A DNA stretch of 64,000 nucleotides from Pseudomonas wenzhouensis. GTDB lineage: Bacteria; Pseudomonadota; Gammaproteobacteria; Pseudomonadales; Pseudomonadaceae. The notes under the pieces were generated by a model. That model was not told the DNA's origin. It saw only the letters and a program-made list of their open reading frames with translations, and made no database searches. Made by a program: the position numbers and the translations under genes. This document shows, one piece after another, positions 17,668-26,822 of the stretch (its first letter is position 1; each line of letters starts with the position of its first letter). The stretch lies in NCBI RefSeq assembly GCF_021029445.1, contig NZ_CP072610.1, forward strand, positions 3,844,001 to 3,908,000, written 5' to 3'.

Positions 17668-18680
17668 GCCAGGCACTCCGCCTGCTCCTGGCGCAGTTGC
17701 GCCAGGCGGCTGCGCGTACGGGAAAAGTCATGGTGAGCGACACCCGCACACAGGGCTTCAAGGCTGTGTTCGGCCTGCAGCCACAGCTCGCAGCCCTGGT
17801 CGTAGGCGATGTCGATGAAGTTGAGCAGACGCTGCTGTTCGTCCAGCGAACAGCGCGCCAACAGCGGCAACTCGCCAATGGCGATGTGAGCAAAGCGCTG
17901 GCACAGATACAGATAATCACTGCTGGCCAGCGGCTGGCGACAGAGTGCGGGAAAATCCAGCCAGATCGTGCGTTCATCCATGCCACGCAGTGTCAGGGCA
18001 CGGCGTTGCACCAGCAACTGTGCAGTGGCCGGCAAGTGCGCCAGGCACGCACCCAGCAGGCTCGCGGGGCCTTGCAGATAGCGCCCCCAGTGCTGGGCGC
18101 CGAGCGTGCGATAGTCGCTGCCGGCCTCCATTTGCAGCACCAGGCAGCGTTTTTCCAGCAGCGTGGCGAAGGGTTTGAAACGGCTGTGATACAGCGGATT
18201 CGGGCATAGCTGCGGCGGCGCGTAGTTGGAGCTCAGCAGCAGGATGCAGTCGCGCTCGAGCAACGCCTGCAACAGGCGCCCAAGCACAATCGCATCACCA
18301 ATATCGTGGACGTGAAACTCATCGACAAAGAGCAGCTGCGCTTCGCCGGCCAGCTCCTCGGCGACCCGCTGCAAGGGGTCGCTGTGCCCGCTATGGTGCA
18401 GCATGCGCTGCTGCACCTCCTGCAACAGGGCGTGAATGTGCACGCGGCGCTTGGTCTGACAGGGGGCAGCCTGAAACAGCGCCTCCAGCAACAGACTCTT
18501 GCCGCGCCCGACACCGCCCCAGAGGTACACGCCAGACGCCGGCCGGCGCCAGACAGACGGCCGCAAGCGCGCCTGCAGCCAAGTGGCCAGGCGCGCGAGC
18601 ATGCGCTGCTGGGCAGCGTCCAACTGCAGGCCGCGCGCATCGATCGAGCGCGCGGCCTGTGCCTGCAACTCAGAAGTCAA
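17661..18680 (-). CDS. zapE: AFG1/ZapE-family P-loop ATPase
   Basis: About 339 residues. Walker A is GGVGRGKS and Walker B is LLFVDEFHVHD, the fingerprint of AFG1-like ATPases. ZapE of E. coli associates with the division ring under stress. The start is uncertain: the frame opens at 18740, but that would overlap pcaG by about 70 bases. A TTG at 18680 gives an 11-base overlap and an N-terminus of the right length (TSELQAQAARSIDARGLQ). Why a division ATPase is coupled to a dioxygenase operon is unclear; read-through transcription is the simplest view. Confidence 0.75.
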   Translation of the reverse strand: MTSELQAQAARSIDARGLQLDAAQQRMLARLATWLQARLRPSVWRRPASGVYLWGGVGRGKSLLLEALFQAAPCQTKRRVHIHALLQEVQQRMLHHSGHSDPLQRVAEELAGEAQLLFVDEFHVHDIGDAIVLGRLLQALLERDCILLLSSNYAPPQLCPNPLYHSRFKPFATLLEKRCLVLQMEAGSDYRTLGAQHWGRYLQGPASLLGACLAHLPATAQLLVQRRALTLRGMDERTIWLDFPALCRQPLASSDYLYLCQRFAHIAIGELPLLARCSLDEQQRLLNFIDIAYDQGCELWLQAEHSLEALCAGVAHHDFSRTRSRLAQLRQEQAECLAC

Positions 18681-19278
18681 AGAAGACCGTCTCGCCCTCA
18701 CCCTGGATGCGGATATCGAAGCGATAGGCCGGTTTGCCATCGACTTCGCAGCGTTTGGCGATCAGCGTCTGGCGACGCTCGGGCTGCTCGATCAGATTGA
18801 GCACCGGGTCCTTGGCGTTGGCCTCGGCTTCATCCTCGAAATACAGACGGGTGTTGAGGTGGATGTTGATACCACGAGCGAACAGCGCGACGTTGATGTG
18901 CGGCGCCATCGGTACGCCAGCGGCGTTGTTCACCACACCCGGTTTGACCGTATAGGCGAACCACTCGCTGCCAGCATCGAAGGTGGTGGCGGTGCGGCCA
19001 AAACCGTTGAAGGCTTTGGCCTGGTCGTAGTCCTCGTCGTACTGGCCCTGGTGATCGGCCTGCCACAATTCGAGGAAGGCATCGCGCACCAGGTGGCCGT
19101 TACCGTCATAGACATGGCCAAGCAGGACGATGTGCTCACCCGGCGCGTCGGCTTTGGCCATCTGATTCCAGATTTCCTGCTCGCGGGTCGGGTTGCCGGC
19201 GGCGGCCAGGGCCAGGCCGATATGTACGTAGGGGCCGGCGGTCTGCGAAGGGGTTTCCGGCAGCAATTCAACAGGCAT
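18670..19278 (-). CDS. pcaG: Protocatechuate 3,4-dioxygenase, alpha subunit
   Basis: 202 residues. It forms the (alpha beta Fe)12 intradiol dioxygenase with PcaH; the alpha subunit lacks the iron ligands, as expected. It begins MPVELLPETPSQTAGPYVHI and ends in GEGETVFFDF, which match PcaG of P. putida closely (memory). The open frame starts three codons earlier at a GTG, but AAGGAG is spaced 8 bases from the chosen ATG. It lies 12 bases after pcaH. Confidence 0.96.
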   Translation of the reverse strand: MPVELLPETPSQTAGPYVHIGLALAAAGNPTREQEIWNQMAKADAPGEHIVLLGHVYDGNGHLVRDAFLELWQADHQGQYDEDYDQAKAFNGFGRTATTFDAGSEWFAYTVKPGVVNNAAGVPMAPHINVALFARGINIHLNTRLYFEDEAEANAKDPVLNLIEQPERRQTLIAKRCEVDGKPAYRFDIRIQGEGETVFFDF

Positions 19279-19290
19279 GGCCATCACTCC

Positions 19291-20010
19291 TTATTTATTC
19301 TCGAAATGGGTCTGGCGCTGGCCACGCAGCACGATATCGAAGCGATAGGCCAGGCAATCCATCGGGTTAGCGGTGCTCATGTCCAGCTTGGCGATCAGCG
19401 TCTGCACCGCGTCCGGGTTGGCGATGGATTTGACGATGGGGCACAGCGGAATCAGTGGGTCCCCCTCGAAATACAGCTGGGTGATCAGCCGCGTGGCGAT
19501 CGACGGTCCACTGATGGAGAAGTGGATATGCGCCGGTCGCCAATCGTTGGGGTTGTTGCGCCACGGATAGGGGCCGGGCTTGATGGTGCGGAAGATATAG
19601 CGACCTTCACTGTCGGTCAGGGCACGGCCGACGCCACCGAAGTTGGGGTCGAGCGGTGCCAGGTAGCGGTCGTTCTTGTGCCGGTAGCGGCCACCGGCGT
19701 TGGCTTGCCACATTTCCACCAGGGTATGCGGGATCGGCTTGCCGTACTGATCCATCACCCGCCCGGAAACGATGATGCGCTCGCCGATGGGCAGGCCACC
19801 ATTGTTGAAGTTGAGCAGCAGGTCGTTGTCGTGCTCGGCGAACTTCAGGTGCGAGAAGTCCGGGCCGCTGGTTTCGGAAACCGACTGCGGGATGCTCACC
19901 AGCGCCTGGCGCGGCGAGCGGGCGATGGAGGTCTTGTAGTCGGGGGTGAAGGCTTTCGGGTGCCAGTTGCGGTCACGGATGACGAAACGGCGATTATCCT
20001 CGGCAGGCAT
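19291..20010 (-). CDS. pcaH: Protocatechuate 3,4-dioxygenase, beta subunit
   Basis: 239 residues. Iron-bearing subunit that cleaves protocatechuate to 3-carboxy-cis,cis-muconate. All four iron ligands occur at canonical positions: Tyr109 (GGRYRHK), Tyr148 (PGPYPW), His161 and His163 (RPAHIHF). AGGAGCGCGCC precedes the ATG. A perfect PcaQ-type palindrome lies about 82 bases upstream. Confidence 0.97.
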   Translation of the reverse strand: MPAEDNRRFVIRDRNWHPKAFTPDYKTSIARSPRQALVSIPQSVSETSGPDFSHLKFAEHDNDLLLNFNNGGLPIGERIIVSGRVMDQYGKPIPHTLVEMWQANAGGRYRHKNDRYLAPLDPNFGGVGRALTDSEGRYIFRTIKPGPYPWRNNPNDWRPAHIHFSISGPSIATRLITQLYFEGDPLIPLCPIVKSIANPDAVQTLIAKLDMSTANPMDCLAYRFDIVLRGQRQTHFENK

Positions 20011-20091
20011 GGCGCGCTCCTGTTGTGGGTTTTGTCACCACAGTGTCTGGCAAAACGCACAGCCGGAACATTGAAAAGACGCCGACAATCC

Positions 20092-20107
20092 ATAACCAAA
20101 TGGTTAT
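20092..20107 (-). promoter_or_regulatory. PcaQ-type operator overlapping the pcaQ stop codon
   Basis: ATAACC-AAAT-GGTTAT, a perfect 6-4-6 palindrome. PcaQ of rhizobia binds ATAACC-N4-GGTTAA (from memory). The pcaQ stop codon (20104..20106) lies inside it, so the last codon and stop of the regulator are part of the operator for pcaHG. Confidence 0.82.
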
Positions 20108-21036
20108 GGAAAAACACCCTCACGATAGGCCAGCGCCACCTCGCGCAGTGCATCGCAGAAACGTTCGGCAGCCAGCGGCAGGCTCAGCGCGCCATTGCGA
20201 CAAATGCCCACCGAGCCACCCGGTTCGCGTACCGGCAGTTGCAACTCGACCAACTCGCCACGCTGCACATCCAGGCACACCGCGTCCTGCGGCGCCACCC
20301 ACAGCGCATCGCTGCACAGCACGTAGCGGCGGCTCAACGCCGGCGACAGGGTTTCCAGACGCTGGCGCGAGGGCGTCACCGCGCACTGCACGAACAGGCT
20401 GTCGGCATGCTTGCGAATGGTGGTGCCCGCCGTCGGCAATACCAGCGGGTAATCGCCCAGCCGCCCCAGCCCCTCATCACCGGCAGCCAGCAGCGGATGC
20501 CCGGGACGTACCACCAGGGTCATGGCTTCGCTGTACAGATGCTCGAAGGTCAGCCCCTGGATATCCGGGCTGTCGGTCATACGGCCGATCACCAGATCCA
20601 GTTCGCCCACGCGCAACTGGCTCAACAGATAAGCACCTGGCCCGGTAGCGACGCTGACCACCAGCGCGCTGTGACGCTCGTGCAAACGCCTGACCACTTC
20701 GGGAATCAGCAGGCTCTCCACCGTCGACAACACGCCGACACGCACCTGCCCGGCCTCGTGTTCGCCTTCACGCAGGCTGTTCACGCCATCGCGCAGCGCC
20801 TGCACGCAGGGGCCGGCGTAACGCATAAAGGCGACCCCGGCGCTGGTCAGGCTGACGCCCTGTTTGCCGCGCTCGAACAGGCTGGCAGCGAGGATTTCCT
20901 CCAGCTCCCTGAGTGTCTTGGAAATCGCCGGCTGGCTCACCGCCAGGGCATCGGCGGCCTTGGCGAAGCTGCGCTGGCGGGCAATTTCGAGAAAGCACAG
21001 CAGGTGACGAAACTTGATTCGGGTGTCGATGTTCAT
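20104..21036 (-). CDS. pcaQ: LysR-family activator PcaQ
   Basis: 310 residues. The LysR HTH is at residues 9-66 (FAKAADALAVSQPAISKTLRELE), with the substrate-binding fold after residue 95. PcaQ activates the pcaHG genes. The open frame extends 217 codons upstream, but only the ATG of MNIDTRIKFRHLLCFLEI gives the family N-terminus. It is transcribed in the same direction as pcaHG, with the operator between them, rather than divergently as is common for LysR regulators. Confidence 0.9.
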   Translation of the reverse strand: MNIDTRIKFRHLLCFLEIARQRSFAKAADALAVSQPAISKTLRELEEILAASLFERGKQGVSLTSAGVAFMRYAGPCVQALRDGVNSLREGEHEAGQVRVGVLSTVESLLIPEVVRRLHERHSALVVSVATGPGAYLLSQLRVGELDLVIGRMTDSPDIQGLTFEHLYSEAMTLVVRPGHPLLAAGDEGLGRLGDYPLVLPTAGTTIRKHADSLFVQCAVTPSRQRLETLSPALSRRYVLCSDALWVAPQDAVCLDVQRGELVELQLPVREPGGSVGICRNGALSLPLAAERFCDALREVALAYREGVFP

Positions 21037-21182
21037 CGCAGGCACCAAAGGCAGATGCCTGCGATGATGCCGCAAAGCACAGACCCGGCACAGACGACAA
21101 TTGGCCGGATCGTCACTTTGGTCGCACTTGGCTGACCGTAAGGTCAGGCCTATGCTGCACCCTTTTTGTGCGAGCCTGACCG

Positions 21183-21956
21183 ATGACGTTGTTCGACCTG
21201 CTGCTGTTGGCCCTCGCCGGTTTCGCTGCTGGCGGCATGAATGCCCTGGCCGGCGGCGGCACCTTCTTCTCCTTCCCGGCCCTGCTCGCTGCCGGCCTGC
21301 CGCCGGTGACGGCCAACGCCACCAACGCCGTGGCGCTGTGGCCGGCCAGTCTTGCTGGCGCCTGGGCCGCGCGCGCCTCGCTGCGACCGCTGGGCCGCTA
21401 CCTGATTCCGCTGTTGCTGGCCGGCCTGGCTGGAGGCCTGCTCGGCGGTCTGTTGCTGCTGGCCGGCGGCGATGACGTGTTCCGCGTACTGATCCCCTGG
21501 CTGCTACTGGCCGCCACTGCGCTGTTCGCCGCCAGTCCCTGGCTGGGACGCTGGCTGGCCGAGCGGCGCAAGAGCAAGGCATCCGCACACCCGCCGCACA
21601 CGCCGCTGTCGCTGGGCGCACATATCGGCGTGTCGATCTACGGCGGCTACTTCGGCGCCGGCATGGGCATCCTGCAGCTGGCTGCATTTTCCATCGAAGG
21701 TCATCCGCTGGCCCGCGCCAACGCCCTGAAGAACCTGATCTCGGCGGTGATCTACAGCATCGCCACCCTGACCTTCGTGATCGCCGGCCGGGTCAGTTGG
21801 TACGAGCTGGCGATCCTGCTTACCGGCGCCACCATCGGCGGCTACGCCGGTGGTGCACTGGGCGAGAAGTTGCCACCTGCGTTGTTGCGCAGCTTCGTCA
21901 TTCTGGTCGGCAGCACGATGACGCTGTACTACTTCTGGGCCACCTATCTGGGATAG
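21183..21956 (+). CDS. TSUP-family (TauE/SafE) membrane permease
   Basis: 257 residues with about eight hydrophobic segments. GGGTFFSFPALLAAGLPPVTANATN near residue 23 and YFGAGMGIL later are TSUP signatures; the family moves sulfite, sulfonates or other organic anions. The substrate is not evident. It is divergent from pcaQ, with 146 bases between the starts. No strong Shine-Dalgarno is visible before this ATG. Confidence 0.82.
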   Translation: MTLFDLLLLALAGFAAGGMNALAGGGTFFSFPALLAAGLPPVTANATNAVALWPASLAGAWAARASLRPLGRYLIPLLLAGLAGGLLGGLLLLAGGDDVFRVLIPWLLLAATALFAASPWLGRWLAERRKSKASAHPPHTPLSLGAHIGVSIYGGYFGAGMGILQLAAFSIEGHPLARANALKNLISAVIYSIATLTFVIAGRVSWYELAILLTGATIGGYAGGALGEKLPPALLRSFVILVGSTMTLYYFWATYLG

Positions 21957-21959
21957 GCC

Positions 21960-22017
21960 GTAGGGTGCGCTGTGCGCACCATCGCGGTCTTGTTGGTGCG
22001 CACAGCGCCCCCCTACG
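21960..22017. repeat. Palindromic intergenic repeat pair, family B
   Basis: GTAGGGTGCGCTGTGCGCACC faces GGTGCGCACAGCGCCCCCCTAC across a short spacer, between the TSUP gene and xseB. Confidence 0.75.
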
Positions 22018-22119
22018 CAGAGCCCAATTCCGGAGCACACTCCGGGGCCCGCTGATTTGCCCGAGTGGCGCGGCTCTGCTAGTGTCGCGCCCGATCCGGA
22101 ATCAGCGAGAACCCGCACC

Positions 22120-22362
22120 ATGGCCCGCAAGAAAGCCGCCCCCGACTTCGAACACTCCCTCGCCGAGTTGCAGACGCTGGTCGAGCGCATGGAGAGCGGC
22201 GAACTGTCGCTGGAAGACTCGCTGACCGCTTTCGAGCAGGGCATCGGCCTGACCCGCGAATGCCAGGCCGCCCTGGCCCAGGCCGAGCAGAAGGTGCAGA
22301 TCCTGCTGGAGCGCGACGGTGAGCTGCAGGCAGCGCCCTTCGACACGGACGAAACGGCATGA
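22120..22362 (+). CDS. xseB: Exodeoxyribonuclease VII small subunit
   Basis: 80 residues. It is the small helical subunit that binds XseA in the single-strand-specific exonuclease. The core reads [26 protein letters not shown] and FEQGIGL, which is diagnostic. The frame is open further upstream, but the ATG of [10 protein letters not shown] is the family start. It overlaps ispA by 4 bases (ATGA). xseB-ispA-dxs is the usual pseudomonad order, here interrupted before dxs. Confidence 0.94.
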   Translation: MARKKAAPDFEHSLAELQTLVERMESGELSLEDSLTAFEQGIGLTRECQAALAQAEQKVQILLERDGELQAAPFDTDETA

Positions 22363-23246
22363 TCGCCGCGTACCAGAAGCGCTGCCAGACGCGCGTCGAT
22401 GCGGCCCTGGACGCCCTGTTCCAGGCGCCACGCACAGAACTCGACCGGCTCTACCAGGCCATGCGCTACAGCGTGATGAACGGTGGCAAGCGGGTGCGCC
22501 CGCTGCTGGTCTATGCCGCCTGTGAAGCACTGGAAGGCGATATCGCGCGCGCCGACGGCGCCGCCTGCGCAGTGGAGCTGATCCATGCCTATTCGCTGGT
22601 GCATGACGACCTGCCGGCCATGGACGACGATGACCTGCGACGCGGCCAGCCAACCACGCACAAGGCCTTCGACGAAGCCAGCGCCATCCTCGCTGGCGAC
22701 GCCCTGCAAAGCCTGGCCTTCGGCGTGCTCGTCGACCGCAGGCGCAATCCACAGAATGCCGAGACGCGCCTGCAGATGATCGAATTGCTCAGCCAGGCCG
22801 CAGGCCCGGCCGGCATGGTTGGTGGCCAGGCCATCGACCTTGGTTCGGTCGGCCTGCAACTCGACCAGCAGGCGCTGGAAGTCATGCACCGGCACAAGAC
22901 CGGCGCACTGATCGAGGCCAGTGTCGGGCTCGGTGCCCTGGCCAGTGGCAATACCGATGAACTGGCGTGCAAGGCCTTGCTGCACTACGCCCGCGCCATC
23001 GGCCTGGCCTTCCAAGTGCAGGACGACATCCTCGACGTGGAAAGCGATACCGCCACCTTGGGCAAGACCCAGGGCAAGGACGAAGCTCACGACAAGCCCA
23101 CCTACCCCGCCCTGCTCGGCCTCGATGCCGCCAAGGACTACGCTCTGGAACTGCGCGACCAGGCGCTGCACGTGCTGCGCCCGTTCGGCAACAGTGCCGA
23201 ACCGATGCGCGAGCTGGCGCGCTATATCGTCGAGCGGCGTAGCTGA
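22359..23246 (+). CDS. ispA: (2E,6E)-farnesyl diphosphate synthase
   Basis: 295 residues. It condenses IPP with DMAPP and GPP to farnesyl diphosphate, for ubiquinone and undecaprenyl synthesis. The first Asp-rich motif DDLPAMDD is at residues 83-90 and the second, DDILD, at 222-226; GGKRVRP is at 42-48. Its start codon overlaps the xseB stop. Confidence 0.96.
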   Translation: MIAAYQKRCQTRVDAALDALFQAPRTELDRLYQAMRYSVMNGGKRVRPLLVYAACEALEGDIARADGAACAVELIHAYSLVHDDLPAMDDDDLRRGQPTTHKAFDEASAILAGDALQSLAFGVLVDRRRNPQNAETRLQMIELLSQAAGPAGMVGGQAIDLGSVGLQLDQQALEVMHRHKTGALIEASVGLGALASGNTDELACKALLHYARAIGLAFQVQDDILDVESDTATLGKTQGKDEAHDKPTYPALLGLDAAKDYALELRDQALHVLRPFGNSAEPMRELARYIVERRS

Positions 23247-23371
23247 TTCGATGCGCCCTGGCGCGTCATCATTGCAATCTATGCCGGCATGATCGCCATA
23301 TGAGGCTTGCTTTACCCCGGCCACCAGCCACCTAAGATGGGCTCCATAACGACAAGACGTCCGGAGCCGCC

Positions 23372-26300
23372 ATGCCCTTCCCCGCCCTGCTGATCGCCAA
23401 CCGTGGCGAAATTGCCATTCGCATCGCCCAGGCCTGCGCCGACCTCGGTATCCGCAGCTTGGCGGTGTACGCCGAAGACGACAGCGCCAGCCTGCATACA
23501 CGCAAGGCCGACCTGGCCGTGGCGCTGGCCGGTCGCGGCGTCGCGGCCTATCTGGACATGGATCAGCTGATCAGCATTGCCCGTGAGCAGGGCTGCATGG
23601 CCATCCACCCTGGCTACGGTTTTCTCGCCGAGAACGCTGAGTTCGCCCGCCATTGCCAGGAGGCCGGGCTGACCTTCGTCGGCCCGACGCCCGAGACGCT
23701 GCAACTGTTCGGCGACAAGGCCGCCGCCCGAGAGCTGGCCGAGCGCTGCGACGTGCCCCTGGTGCCCGGCATCAACCAGGCGGTGACGCTGGAGCAGGCA
23801 AGCGCCTTTCTCGCCGAACACGGCAGCGTGATGCTAAAGGCCCTGGCCGGCGGTGGTGGGCGCGGCATGCGTGCGGTGGATGATCCGGCGCAACTGGCCG
23901 AGGCCTTCACCCGCTGCACCTCCGAAGCCCAGGGCGCCTTCGGCAGTGGCGCGCTGTACGTGGAAAAGCGTGTGCGCCGTGCCCGGCATATCGAAGTGCA
24001 GGTGCTCGGTGACGGCAGCGGCACAGTCAGCCACCTGTGGGAGCGTGACTGCAGCCTGCAACGCCGTCACCAGAAACTGGTGGAAATCGCGCCCAGCCCC
24101 GATCTGGATGCGGCCACCCGTGACGCGATCACCGCCAGCGCCCTGCGCCTGGCCGCCGAGGTGCGCTACCAGGGTATCGGCACCTTCGAATTCCTCCTCG
24201 ACCTCGACCAGCCGGGGCGCTTCTATTTCATGGAAGCCAACCCGCGCGTGCAGGTGGAGCACACCGTCACCGAGCAGGTCACCGGCGTCGATCTGCTGCA
24301 CACGCAACTGCACCTGGCCGCTGGCAAAAGCCTGGCCGAGCTGAACCTGCTCACACCGCCCGCGACCAAGGGCTATGCCGTGCAGGTGCGCCTGAATCTG
24401 GAAACCCTGCTCGCCGATGGCAGCGCGCGCCCGGCCAGCGGCGTGCTCGCCGCCTATCAGCCGCCCTCTGGCCCGGGCCTGCGGGTGGATGGCTGCGGCT
24501 ATGCCGGTTATGTCGTGAGCCCGGCCTACGATTCGCTGATCGCCAAGCTGATCGCCAGCGCCAACGACTATCCCAGCGCCCTGCGCCGTGCCTATCGGGG
24601 GCTGTGCGAGTTCCGCCTCGACGGCGTGGCGAGCAACCTGCACCTGCTGCAAAACCTACTGCACTGCGAGGCGGTGATCGCCAATCAGGTCGACACCACT
24701 TATGTCGAGCGCCACTTGGGCGAGTTGCTGGCCCCTCGCGAGCAGGCCCATCCACACCGCTACTTCGCCACTGACGCCTCGCTGCATAGCGCCAAGACCA
24801 CTGTCGACGCGCCGCCCGGCACCCTGGCGCTGAATGCGCCCAGCGCCGGCGTGCTGGTCAGCCTGTCCGTGGCCGACGGCGACACCGTAGCCACCGGTCA
24901 GGTCATCGCCGTACTGGAGGCGATGAAGATGGAATTCGAGGTCAAGGCCGAGCACAGCGGCATCGTCCGCGCGCTGGCCGTGGCCCCCGGTGACGCCATC
25001 GGTGAGGGCCAGGCGCTGGCGTTCCTGCAGCCAGCCGAGGTGGATGGCCTCACCGAGCACGGCGAACAGGTAGTCGATCTGGCGCATATCCGCGCCGATC
25101 TGGCCGAAGTGCTCGAGCGCCATGCCCGCCTAACCGATGCACGCCGCCCCGAAGCCGTGGCGAAAAGGCGCAAGACCGGCCAGCGCACGGTGCGGGAAAA
25201 CCTGGCCGACCTGCTCGATGCAGACAGCTTTATCGAATACGGCGCCATGGCCCTGGCCGCCCAGCGCCGCCGACGTTCGCCCGAGGAACTGCTGGAACTG
25301 AGCCCGGCCGATGGCCTGGTCGCCGGTATCGGCACGGTGAACGCCGCGAGTTTCGGCAGCGAGGCCGCGCGCTGCATGGCCATCGCCTACGACTACACCG
25401 TCTTCGCCGGCACCCAGGGGGTGATGAACCACAAGAAGACCGACCGCATGCTGGCCCTGGCCGAGCAATGGCGCCTGCCCGTGGTGCTGTTCGCCGAAGG
25501 CGGCGGCGGCCGACCGGGGGATACCGACTTCGTTGGCGTGGCCGGGCTGGACTGCCACACCTTCGTCGCCATGGCCAAACTCTCCGGCCTGGTACCGACG
25601 GTGGGCGTGGTCTCCGGCCGCTGCTTCGCCGGCAACGCCGCGCTGCTCGGCTGCTGCGATGTGATCATCGCGACGAGGAACGCGACTATCGGTATGGCCG
25701 GCCCGGCGATGATCGAAGGCGGCGGCCTCGGCAGTTTCACCCCCGAACAGGTCGGCCCGACCGACGTGCAAGGCCCCAACGGGGTGATCGACGTGCTGGT
25801 GGAGGACGAAGCCGCAGCGGTCGCCGTGGCCAAGCAGTACCTGGGCTATTTCCAGGGCCCGCTGAGCGACTGGCAGTGCAGCGATCCCCGCGCGCTGCGC
25901 CATGTGACCCCGGAAAGCCGCCTGCGCGTATACGACATCCGCAAGGTGATCGAGCTGCTGGCCGATGACGGCAGCGTGCTGGAGCTGCGTCGCCAGTTCG
26001 CTCCCGGCCTGATCACCGCGCTGATTCGTATCGAAGGCAAGCCCTTCGGCCTTATCGCCAACAACCCCGCGCACCTGGGCGGCGCCATCGATGCGGTGGC
26101 CGGCGACAAGGCCGCGCGTTTTTTGCAACTGTGCGAGGCCCATGACCTGCCCATCGTCTCGCTGTGCGACACCCCCGGTTTCATGGTCGGCCCGGAGGCG
26201 GAGAAACAGGCCACGGTGCGCCACGTTTCGCGCCTGTTCGTCACCGCCGCCAGCCTCACGGTGCCCTTCTTCACCCTGGTGCTGCGCAAGGGCTATGGCC

Positions 26301-26644
26301 TCGGCGCCCAAGCCATGGCGGCCGGCAGCTTCCATTCGCCGCTGTTCACCGCGGCCTGGCCCAGTGGCGAATTCGGTGCCATGGGTCTGGAGGGTGCAGT
26401 GCGCCTGGGCTTCGCCAAGGAGCTGGCAGCGCAGCCGGACGACGCCACGCGCCAGGCACTGTTCGACAAGCTGGTGGCCAAGGCCTACGACAACGGCAAG
26501 GCGCTGAACATGGCCAGCTATCTTGAGATCGACGCCGTGATCGACCCGGCCGACAGCCGCGCCTGGCTGCTGCGCGGGCTCAATGCGGCGCCGCGTCCGC
26601 CGCGACGCGACGGCAAGAAACGTCCCTTCATCGACACCTGGTAA
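23372..26644 (+). CDS. Single-chain biotin-dependent acyl-CoA carboxylase (BC-BCCP-CT fusion)
   Basis: 1090 residues with three functions in one chain. The biotin carboxylase (about 1-445) has ATP-grasp KALAGGGGRGM (Lys156) and EANPRVQVEHTVTEQ. The biotinyl domain (about 480-555) has the biotin lysine Lys519 in EAMKMEF. The carboxyltransferase (about 560-1075) has GTQGVMNHKKTDRM and FAEGGGGRPGDTD. This architecture matches the single-chain long-chain acyl-CoA carboxylase (LCC) described structurally from Mycobacterium avium, with relatives in P. aeruginosa (memory). The substrate is not readable. It stands alone between ispA and dxs, where many pseudomonads have no gene. Confidence 0.88.
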   Translation: MPFPALLIANRGEIAIRIAQACADLGIRSLAVYAEDDSASLHTRKADLAVALAGRGVAAYLDMDQLISIAREQGCMAIHPGYGFLAENAEFARHCQEAGLTFVGPTPETLQLFGDKAAARELAERCDVPLVPGINQAVTLEQASAFLAEHGSVMLKALAGGGGRGMRAVDDPAQLAEAFTRCTSEAQGAFGSGALYVEKRVRRARHIEVQVLGDGSGTVSHLWERDCSLQRRHQKLVEIAPSPDLDAATRDAITASALRLAAEVRYQGIGTFEFLLDLDQPGRFYFMEANPRVQVEHTVTEQVTGVDLLHTQLHLAAGKSLAELNLLTPPATKGYAVQVRLNLETLLADGSARPASGVLAAYQPPSGPGLRVDGCGYAGYVVSPAYDSLIAKLIASANDYPSALRRAYRGLCEFRLDGVASNLHLLQNLLHCEAVIANQVDTTYVERHLGELLAPREQAHPHRYFATDASLHSAKTTVDAPPGTLALNAPSAGVLVSLSVADGDTVATGQVIAVLEAMKMEFEVKAEHSGIVRALAVAPGDAIGEGQALAFLQPAEVDGLTEHGEQVVDLAHIRADLAEVLERHARLTDARRPEAVAKRRKTGQRTVRENLADLLDADSFIEYGAMALAAQRRRRSPEELLELSPADGLVAGIGTVNAASFGSEAARCMAIAYDYTVFAGTQGVMNHKKTDRMLALAEQWRLPVVLFAEGGGGRPGDTDFVGVAGLDCHTFVAMAKLSGLVPTVGVVSGRCFAGNAALLGCCDVIIATRNATIGMAGPAMIEGGGLGSFTPEQVGPTDVQGPNGVIDVLVEDEAAAVAVAKQYLGYFQGPLSDWQCSDPRALRHVTPESRLRVYDIRKVIELLADDGSVLELRRQFAPGLITALIRIEGKPFGLIANNPAHLGGAIDAVAGDKAARFLQLCEAHDLPIVSLCDTPGFMVGPEAEKQATVRHVSRLFVTAASLTVPFFTLVLRKGYGLGAQAMAAGSFHSPLFTAAWPSGEFGAMGLEGAVRLGFAKELAAQPDDATRQALFDKLVAKAYDNGKALNMASYLEIDAVIDPADSRAWLLRGLNAAPRPPRRDGKKRPFIDTW

Positions 26645-26703
26645 GGAATTGGCGATGTCCGCGTTAGCTGTTGCCAAGCAGTTCCGGGAAGGTTCGGAGC
26701 CTT

Positions 26704-26774
26704 GTAGGGTGGGCTTTAGCCCACGCTGACCGTCGGTGGTGGGCTGAAGCGGAGCGCCGCCCGGCCCACCCTAC
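26704..26774. repeat. Palindromic intergenic repeat, family C
   Basis: GTAGGGTGGGCTTTAGCCCAC is followed by GGTGGGCTGAAG and, inverted, GGCCCACCCTAC. It fills most of the gap between the carboxylase and hydrolase genes. First copy at 400..441. Confidence 0.75.
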
Positions 26775-26822
26775 GGCCCTTTACCCCCCAACACTTAACT
26801 CAGACATGCCAAGGAATTATCC

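Noticed and set aside
18499..21135. 878-codon open frame on the plus strand
   Set aside because: It lies opposite zapE, pcaG, pcaH and pcaQ, all of which have complete catalytic or family motifs. High GC keeps the antisense frame open; no known motif is seen in it.
21504..23501. 665-codon open frame on the minus strand
   Set aside because: Antisense to the TSUP gene, xseB and ispA; no start signal and no domain.
25130..26677. 515-codon open frame on the minus strand
   Set aside because: Antisense to the carboxyltransferase half of the acyl-CoA carboxylase; shadow of codon bias.
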